Below are positions 56,373 to 64,000 of a stretch of 64,000 bases of DNA, piece after piece (positions within the stretch are counted from its first letter, which is position 1; every line of letters begins with the position of its first letter). The notes beneath the pieces were generated by a model that had not been told where the DNA came from, made no database searches, and saw only the letters and a program-made list of their open reading frames with translations. The translations under genes and the position numbers were made by a program. The stretch is taken from positions 1,383,761 through 1,447,760 of the forward strand of contig CAMZMU010000035.1 in assembly GCA_947311845.1 (NCBI GenBank), given 5' to 3'. The DNA is from Poa pratensis. Its lineage: Eukaryota; Streptophyta; Magnoliopsida; Poales; Poaceae.

Positions 56373-59352
56373 TGTAGTGGATGTGACTCAACACGAGTTA
56401 CATCGTTGCGTGTAGTACTGGCCCCTGGACCGTTCACCAGTATACACAGCCAGAATGATGACAAATAAAGCAATAGTATATCAAATCTAGCGAATCCAGA
56501 GTATAAAATTATTACAACTTGCATAGCGGAAGCTAGCATGAATTATTTGAAGTATCAATAACATAAAAGCAAATAAAAGAATTCCAGTCTTCTAGTTTGC
56601 GCCACAGGCGAACCAAGGTCGAGTGGAGTCTCGAAACCTACGCTCTCAGTCGGAGTCAGAGTAACCTGCATTGGTGAGATACAGCCCAAAATCGCTTGGT
56701 CAATACAACTGAATTGTATTGGCAAGTGATGTTTATGGTGGATATAAAAGGCGCCTAGCTACTACATTCTTATTTGGCTAGGTGGATGTTTCAAGGCTGA
56801 TTTGCATAAAAGCATAGTTTACCCTATCAGTTTATTAAATTAGTTTTTCACTCATAAACTTGGACACTCGATTTATCCAACCGGTGCTCCTACCCAGCTG
56901 GCTATGAGACCACTGATAAACATCAGACCACTCCCACCAACTTTTGTTATCCCATCAAATTTTAATTAAGAAGTTGGAATGAACGAGAACCATGTCATAG
57001 AATCCCATCTAGTTGCTAGTTTGCCCATAACCGAAGGACACGGCTAAGATCTTAGTTTAAACCCTCCCGAGGTTAGTATACTTTACCCATGTTGCCCGGT
57101 CCACTCTGCACAATCCGTGAACCACCACATAGAGAGACACAGAGGATCGAACCAGAACTAATAAGAAGTAGCTTCCCAAACCCCCACGCACCGTACCACC
57201 TATCACTATTCTACATCTCTGGCTACGATGGGTTCAGGTCACCACAACCTACCAATTCTGTCGTAGCCCATACTACATTGATACATGGTTGCACAGATAA
57301 GCTACCAACAAGAAACCAAACACATTCTCGAAATACTGGGCGGCGGTCCCCACCATCAAATCATACTCAGATGACACTCTAGCAATCCGCCTAGTGGTTA
57401 ATTAATTATCATGTTGTTTTCCATAAGCAATTAAAATAATAAGGTCATAATATTCATAACATGATAATTTCCCAACCACGAATTTCTACATAGCATAACT
57501 AAGCAATTCTAACAATACGATGGCGCCTAGTATTTGAATGTCATTGTCTAAGGAATTATTCGATTAGTCCACTTGGGTGTTAGTGAAGTAATCTAGCATA
57601 GCTTATCACCCAACTCCTACACATGCATTACTACGAAAATAAACTAATAATGCATATAAAAAAGTAGGACATGAGCATCACTTGCCTTGGTTGTAGTTTC
57701 CGATTAAACAGTCCTCACAGGAACAAACCACAAAATCGTCGCAATCTACACGATTCAAACATGACATACATAAACAACCAAGCATAAACAATATGCAACA
57801 ATCATGCGTGCATGTCAATTTTAAATCATGCAACAAAATTAGATTATTAGTTCTCTGGATAATTAATGGCACATCATGCATGTGAAAACATTTTATATGC
57901 AACAAACACTTAATAAGCAATTTTATATTACTTAGATGGATCAATTAGGTTTCTGCATGTTTAATTCGAAAATAAGTTCATAAATAATAGATCTAAAAAT
58001 TTCTGGACAGAGAGTTCAAATTAGAAACCGTAGCAAAATGATTCGATTTAAAATAAGTTATAGATTTTGAATTATGAATAATTAAACCGAAACTTGGTTT
58101 TGACGTTCAACAAATAATAATTTGGTAAACTGCAGATTTGAATTCAGATCTGGACAGATCGCAATTTTAGCTTGTCAACGATATACAGTTTGTAAAATTT
58201 GGATCTACGGTTGATTTGATATGAATTATACAAGATCTGAAGGTTTTCTGAGATTTAAAACGAAAACAGAACAGATTAATACATGTGGCGCGACCCTATT
58301 GGTCGACACCTCTTCGGCAAGTGATCCGATCTGGATCGTTAGATCGAGATCTAGCGGATGGAACGAGGAACGAGATGAAGCTGGGAAGTACGCTGCTCAC
58401 CGGAAAACAGCAGAACGACAATGACGATGAGCTCGGATGCGGACGGCGGCTAGGGCCGACTTTGGCCCAGTGCGAGAGGTGCGACGGCCCGGGGCCCAGC
58501 CAAACATGGGGCCCATAATTTTGACCTATATATTAGTGGTGTGGCGACGACGTCCCCGGGTGCGGCTCCTCGATCCGGCCCTCCTTGCGTCCTCAGCTCC
58601 TCCTCTCCTTGCTCCGGTTGCGGCGGCGTCGAGCCGAGGCGGCGGCAATGGTGGTGGCGGCGGCGGAAATTTCCGAGCTCGAAATCGAGCTCGGATTGAG
58701 GCTAGGGTTTCGAAAAGTTGTGGGAACGGAAAGGCACGGGGTTGGGGGTATTTAGGGGGGCGATTTCGTGGACAGGGGCAAAAGATTTGAACGAAATCGG
58801 GATAGAATTCGAGTTCTGGACGAACTCGTAGCAATCTGCTCGTTCTAGAAGACGACCTGACAGGTGGGCTCCACCCATCAGCGGAAAAAGAAAATAAAAA
58901 CGAAAAAAAGCAAAGGCGGTTCGTGAAAAGGGCCGAAATGTGGCTTGCTGGCTGCTGCGCGCGCGCGAGCTGGGCTGGGTTTCGGCCCAACGGCTCGGCC
59001 GATTGTTTTGTTTTGTTTAAAACCTTTTCCTTTATTTTTTTTACTGTTTTCTTCATAACTTTTGAGTTTGAACTCAGAATTGAGTCAAACCAATTTTGAA
59101 AGATTCGTAAAATCATCCTCTGTCTTAAATGACTATTAGGACTAGTTTTTAGAGTAAGCCAAATTACGAAATTTACCCTAAGCTCATATAAGCTTTATTA
59201 GGGTTTTTGGAAAATTCTGTAATAGGATTTTTGGAAATAAAACCTTTTAGATTTTAATGCAAGTCAAAAAAATGCACTGTTTTAAAAAGATGCCATGATG
59301 AATGCACATGCTCTAAATGCAAAACATGCCAAACTAAATTTGGGATGTTACA
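56373..59352 (-). mobile_element. Solo LTR, about 2.98 kb
   Basis: Minus strand starts TGTAACATCCCAAATTTAG at 59352 and ends CACATCCACTACA at 56373; TG...CA ends with a perfect 5-base duplication ACAAA (56368-56372, 59353-59357). TGTAACATCCC is a recurrent start of long Gypsy-type LTRs in grasses. No internal domain, primer site or polypurine tract follows. The minus-strand open frame 59116-58526 lies in the GC-rich middle and looks like LTR-internal sequence rather than a gene. Confidence 0.75.
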
Positions 59353-59640
59353 ACAAATAGGATTGCGCATGCCATACTGATGGTATCTGGCTGTCCTCCT
59401 GGTTGCACATAGCAAGGAAATCCAAAACGGGCAGTTGGGGCAGTACTTACGGGATTGGATATTTTTTTAGCCAGATATTAGAGCATTTGGACATGTCCGC
59501 ACAATGAGTCTGGACAAACCCTAAATGTTAGATATTTTAGCCGTTCCTTTTAAATCCACCCCTCAATTAATTGTGAATATGCCGTGTGGGTCCGCCCACG
59601 GGGACCTACAAAGACAACAACATCGGAAGCTTCTGGGTCA
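59353..59640. repeat. Segment B of the local duplication (right part)
   Basis: Continues the match with segment A (42670-42905 and 43140-43200) right after the solo LTR; lacks the Stowaway found in A. Confidence 0.65.
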
Positions 59641-60129
59641 TTGACGGTTTGGGCTCGCTCTCTGAGTCATTGAGCTCGTGCTAGGCTAAGTCCACTGGTG
59701 TTGCTGGACTGTTGGGCAAGTCAGCATGTGCGCGCGTGTGTGAACCAGCTATCTTTTGTCTGAGTTTTTGGCAAAATCTAGAGAGCTTTCTGCGGCTCGG
59801 AAGGGTAATGCAATGCAGAGTAACATTATCTCCAGGTTTTTCCTCCATTATGGTTCAACCTAAATTATTTCCGTAGTACCAGGTAGCCAGGCTAAACCTG
59901 CAGTGGCACATCTTCTGCCAACTAACTTTGCGAGAAGCCTGCTGCTGTGCTGCATAACACCGTGCTCGGCTCTTTTCTCTTGTTTTTTATTTTGCAGTTT
60001 TGCTGTGCTGCATTCATGTATACTTTGTATTGTACCTGAATCCATTGTTCCCTCGTCTCGTCTGGGTTGTTCTAGTCAGTATGACCCTTTAGAAACACTA
60101 GCAGAAAAGAGGGATCTGGGGGCGGCGAT
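59641..60129. other. No gene seen
   Basis: Intergenic; short open frames only. Confidence 0.4.
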
Positions 60130-60485
60130 TTGGCTCTAGGATCTAGATGCACCCATTATGTGAATTGTTTTTTTTTCAAAATGTCAAAAAAATTCAGAAA
60201 AAAATCCGGATGTACATTGGAACATTATGTGTTAGCACAAAAAATGGCATGGTGAAAAAACATTTTGTGTGAGCTGTACAAAAAAGACAAAAATCTGACA
60301 CGTATAAAGACATTTTCGTGCGTCCGAATTTGTCTTTTTTGCACAGGTTGCAAAAAATATTTTTTCTTCCCGTAACTTTTCGTGCTAACATAATACGTCT
60401 TGAACTACATGCGAAATTTTTATTTTGATTTTTTTGACATTTTGAAAAATGTTTTTTGGGTAGTAGGTGCATCTGCACCCACTAC
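60130..60485. mobile_element. Foldback MITE-like element, copy 2
   Basis: Left arm from TCTAGATGCACCCA and right arm ending GGTGCATCTGCACCCACTACCC are complementary over about 120 bases with mismatches, including TTTCAAAATGTCAAAAAAAT and ATTATGTGTTAGCAC / GTGCTAACATAAT. The centre is short, so the transcript would form a long hairpin. Target duplication not certain. Confidence 0.6.
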
Positions 60486-61269
60486 CCGTTGTGAATATCC
60501 GGATCTGCGGAGCTGACTATCCCCAACTCCCTCGTTATAATCCTCGTCAACTGAAATCTCAGGGAATTTTTTTAGCCTAAATCAGTTGAGACACAACAGC
60601 CATAGCAGCAATATACCTGAGCCCTGAGCCCTGTGCACGCTCTTAAACGACAATCTTTGATCAACTCGCGTAGGTTTGAGTCCTGTACTGCAGTGCAGGT
60701 CAAGTACTGCTAATAATCTTCATAGTGCTAATAACTTGAGCGAGCACGAAACAAATGCTTACCTAACCTACTGCTACCACGGATACCTCCTACATAGGCG
60801 CTGAAGCCAGGATGCGACGGTGGCGGATGCCATCCCTGACAATCGATGGACGGCACGATGCCGAAACTGAACAAAACAACAGGTGACAGCAGCTAACTGA
60901 AGAACCAACACATGCTTAACAGCTTAACTGAACCTATATTCAGTGAAACTTGATTATTCCTTCAACAGCCGAGCTTATCTCTATGATAGGCAATAGAGAC
61001 CAAGAAGTTCAATGGCCCGTTCCAGCTTTGGATGCCCAAAAGTTATCCAACAAGTGGCGAATGCTAGCAACGAGCAAAAATGTAGAAATAACTACAGAAG
61101 ATCAGTGTCACCAAACAGATTCAGGTACTTGTCGATATCTTTTTTCTTCTTTTGAACTGATTGTGGATAGCTTGACTTCTCTTACTTACATGACCTGCGG
61201 CTTGACAGTTGCAGACACATCTACCGCCAATTCAGAAAAAGAACCCCTACAGTGCCTGCTTGTCGCAGG
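60486..61269. other. No gene call
   Basis: Contains plus-strand open frames (60950-61315) without recognisable domains. Confidence 0.35.
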
Positions 61270-61720
61270 AGCTAAAAGAATTTCGGAAGAAGCAGAAAAG
61301 ATATGCCTTCTCTGAGCCAAATATGGGCATCAGAGAATCAAACATACCACATAGAAGCACAGAAGAAATTTCCATACATGGAGCAAGTCGAGTGCCAACA
61401 AGAAGCAAAAATTTAGAAACATCTAAAAATCACAGCCTCACTAACTCGATACTGAATCGACGTGACATTCAGCTTCAAGCTCCTCTGCAGTGACTGCTTT
61501 GTCACGGGGTCGGGGGCTAAAAGAAATTCAGAAGAAGCAGATAATGTTTGCCTTATCCGAACGTGGGCATCAGAGAATCAAACATATCACAGAGAAGAAG
61601 AGAAAATTGGCATCTATGAGAAGAGCCGAAGTGCAAACAAGAAGCAAACAATTTAGAAATAGCTAAAGATCACCCAGACTCATCAACTCGATACTGAATC
61701 CACCTGACTTCAAGTGCTTA
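61270..61720 (+). repeat. Imperfect direct duplication of about 205 bp
   Basis: 61270-61480 and 61516-61720 share GCTAAAAGAA, GAAGAAGCAGA, GGGCATCAGAGAATCAAACATA, AACAAGAAGCAAA and AACTCGATACTGAATC in the same order. It sits just 3' of the membrane-protein gene on the opposite strand. No stable reading frame is kept between copies. Confidence 0.75.
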
Positions 61721-61832
61721 TAGTAGCTTAAATCCAATAACAAGACCTGCAGTCCCATTAAGTATAGACCCCATGTACAATTCAAATCATTCCCATCACA
61801 AAGGAGCATGAAGGTGTCGATTGTTTCATCGA

Positions 61833-62108
61833 TCACTTCTTGGCCTTGTGAGCATAGATGTTGAGCAGGATGCCCAATATGAGCATAGCAATGGAGACGA
61901 ACCAGATGATCCTCTTGAAGGTGCGACGCTCGACCCAGAATGTAGCCAGCGCCTTCAGCACGCTGACAGTGAGGACGATTCCTACGAACACGAGGTAAAT
62001 GGGGTCGTCGCTGCTCGGGGGTTTCTTTATGAGAGCCATGATCCCTATCCCAAACTCAGTAACACCAGCCAAAACGGCCAACTTGAAGTCGCCGCTGTTG
62101 TTGCCATC
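61833..62108 (-). CDS. Last exon of a small three-helix membrane protein, paralogue of the 24.3 kb gene
   Basis: After acceptor CTATTGTACAG the exon is open for 91 codons to TGA-type stop at 61833, starting DGNNSGDFKLAVLAGVTEFG. Three hydrophobic helices: LAVLAGVTEFGIGIMALI, PIYLVFVGIVLTVSVLKALATFWV and IIWFVSIAMLILGILLNIYA, with the basic loop ERRTFKR and a lysine-rich tail AHKAKK. It starts in phase 0 like the second exon of the 24.3 kb gene (GGNQ versus DGNN) and shares KxP after helix 1 and W..RR.F.K.I.W.SI around helix 3. No upstream exon was found within the next kilobase, so the gene is partial or its first exon is short. Function unknown. Confidence 0.6.
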   Translation of the reverse strand, partial: DGNNSGDFKLAVLAGVTEFGIGIMALIKKPPSSDDPIYLVFVGIVLTVSVLKALATFWVERRTFKRIIWFVSIAMLILGILLNIYAHKAKK

Positions 62109-62112
62109 CTGT

Positions 62113-63099
62113 ACAATAGAAGCCTCCTATCATCAGCATGGCAAACACAGAGGAATGAAATAGCAGCGCAGAAAATAAACAAGTGTTCGTTATCTTTTGG
62201 TAAACAAAGACAAATTTTGACTCAACAGCAGTTACAATTTAACCAAATGATATGGAGTGATAATTAAACATGTTTCAACAAGTGACATTAGTATGCAATG
62301 ACTTGTCCAGGTACTACTACACAACGGGTCATACATTGATCTATGTATTGGCTTATCAAGGCACTAGTACACAATGGGTCATACGAGATCCTTATAGAGA
62401 GGATTCACTAAATTCGATTGTGACAAGTTTTATCAAGTTTTTGTGAATACACATTATAAATGGATTTTTAGTGATCAGGGGTTTCAGAAAATATCATTTG
62501 TCGTGTGTTCGTAGACAAGCTTTACATTAAACAGTATGTGAAGCAGCCACAGCAGTCCGACATACTTAATTTTTCTTATGTTTATTAATCCAGAAGGTTA
62601 ATATACATGGTAATGCATGCATGATAAAACGTTTCAAAAGAAGTTCTGAACTTGAAACATTACTTATCAAGTGTTCATGCTACTACCTAAAAATTGTTCT
62701 TATGTTTATGTAATCCAAATGTCTGCATGTAACTACCCAAAATTGTTTCGTTAGATAAAAATGTTCATCTATATCAAATAAAGTATTTATGCAACTACTG
62801 AAAATACCAAATAAAATATTCCCTATGGATTAAACATTTCAAGACCATGATCTTAATGGGTACTTCTAAGTTCTAATCAGCGCACAGAAAACGTTAAAAC
62901 TATGTAGCCAAATCAGATGTTGAAAGACAATAAGATTTGACACGGGAATCAGCCAAAACTAATGGACAGAATGAGTATGGAAAACATTTTTGGCCATCCA
63001 AAGTATTAACACGGTCTTGAGTGAAGTTAATATGCTTGGAGAAGCTTCAGCCTCGTAGGAGCCAAAGGTGTTGAAAGAACTAAATGAAGAGTGGGAATA
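62113..63099. other. Intron or intergenic, nothing identified
   Basis: AT-rich, no coding seen. It should contain the first exon or promoter of the minus-strand gene, if that is intact. Confidence 0.4.
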
Positions 63100-63649
63100 T
63101 GCATAACAAGACTGAGGAGAATGACATGATTGACATCCCATATGAGGATGATGAAATCGGGAAGTGAGTGACTTTCAGCGAGTGTGCTGAGAAGATGGCA
63201 TGGTGTCATCAGCATCAATTCTATCAATTAACGTTTATCATGTTGGACTATAAGAACTTATTTATGCATTTCGTGTGTCAATGTGTGTCACCGAAAATTC
63301 TTAGAACCTAACACATGTCTAAATACATTCTCCTTTTATGTAATATATTTCTACTACTTGGCTTGCTATTTTATGTTATCTTGTATGCCTATTGGGCTAC
63401 TTTGTGCTGCTTTACAGGTGCAATGCAGTGCTCAAATGCAGCAGAATTGCTGAATGAGTGAATGTCGATCCTGCTGTTTGAGATAGTTAATTTCCTAACT
63501 TCAGTTTCCGTAACTGTTGTTGTGTGCTGCCCAAATGAATGCAAGTATACCAAGTCAAGTTCTTAACTAACGACATTTGTGTTGATATGACGCAAAAAAA
63601 CAAAAAACAATGTAAGCTACCTTTATTCCACTTTTTTTCGGGTGCACCC
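63100..63649 (+). pseudogene. 3' end of an unidentified gene, copy 2
   Basis: Direct repeat of 1-560. Acidic exon ENDMIDIPYEDDEIG, donor GTGAGT near 63164, intron, acceptor TTTACAG at 63417, then a last exon open as AMQCSNAAELLNE with stop at the same point as copy 1. The copy breaks off at about 63649 where another repeat begins. Whether this or copy 1 retains a working frame cannot be decided. Confidence 0.4.
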
Positions 63650-64000
63650 CGACGTGGGGTTACCACGGCAAATCCCATGGTGAGATACCTAGGGTTTCGT
63701 ATAGGGAGAGAAGACGACGCGCTGGTAGTATCGGACGGCTGACAAGCAAGGATTTACCCAGGTTCGGCCCCTCATTGTGAGGTAAAGACCTACATCCTGC
63801 TTGTCTGATCTGTATATATGTATGATGATGTTACATGGTGGCCGTAATGGCGATTGTGGTGAGACGTGGTCTCGCTATGCTATGGGTGTATACGTTGTGT
63901 ATTGTCTAGTCCCCTCCTAGGGGTGCCCCTGCCTGGCTTTATAAAGGGAGCCAGGTAGGGTTTACATGAGTTGTTGTCTTGGACTACAAGTTGTAACTTC
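63650..64000. mobile_element. LTR-type sequence running off the window
   Basis: Begins where the match to copy 1 stops (GGTGCACCCC). It has the features of a grass retroelement LTR: CCCAGGTTCGGCCCCTC, TTTATAAAGGGAGCCAGG (TATA on the plus strand near 63938). Neither end can be fixed. Confidence 0.45.

Noticed and set aside
58526..59116. 196-codon minus-strand frame
   Set aside because: Lies inside the solo LTR in GC-rich sequence, with no recognisable domain.

Overview
The window looks like repeat-rich nuclear DNA of a cool-season grass, most probably Triticeae (wheat, barley, rye and relatives). This is inferred from the element mix: Stowaway MITEs with CTCCCTCCGT-type ends, CACTA elements with GC-rich subterminal repeats, an Athila-type Gypsy element whose LTR starts TGATACGTCC, Copia elements with a TGGTATCAGAGC primer site, grass LINEs and a Helitron. 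GC-rich 5' exon-like patches in AT-rich surroundings fit a grass genome. I cannot name the species. I saw no rRNA, tRNA or CRISPR.

Layout. 1-560 is a diverged copy of 63.10-63.65 kb (candidate last exons of one gene), so the window is bracketed by two paralogous segments. 1.2-7.1 kb holds the 5' end of a small LTR element and a decayed minus-strand Copia, cut in its RNase H by a hAT-type MITE and on its 5' side by a plus-strand LINE (7.1-9.8 kb). 12.26-19.10 kb is a large inverted-repeat element with 1.31 kb arms; a 3.05 kb CACTA sits in its left arm and the right arm keeps the empty site. 21.3-22.4 kb is a minus-strand LINE. 24.3-27.2 kb holds the best host-gene candidate: minus-strand exons of a small three-helix membrane protein, with MITEs in or near its long intron or upstream region. 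28.73-38.19 kb is a complete-ended Athila-type Gypsy with no reverse transcriptase or integrase but with an extra ORF carrying its own leader and intron. 38.8-41.1 kb has a gene-like fragment, a minisatellite and a CACTA right end. 42-43.3 kb and 52-59.6 kb are partial local duplicates (segments A and B); B took a 2.7 kb Helitron and a 2.98 kb solo LTR, A took a Stowaway. 44.06-46.37 kb is a seven-copy array of about 352 bp, cut by a Gypsy fragment; further Gypsy and Copia fragments follow to 50.5 kb. 61.83-62.11 kb carries a distant paralogue of the membrane-protein gene.

How it fits together. Host sequence is a minor part: two membrane-protein paralogues about 37 kb apart and the duplicated ends suggest an old tandem gene cluster later spread apart by nested insertions. 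Several insertions can be ordered because target duplications or paralogous empty sites survive. Splice junctions and gene models are read from sequence only and have no transcript support here.
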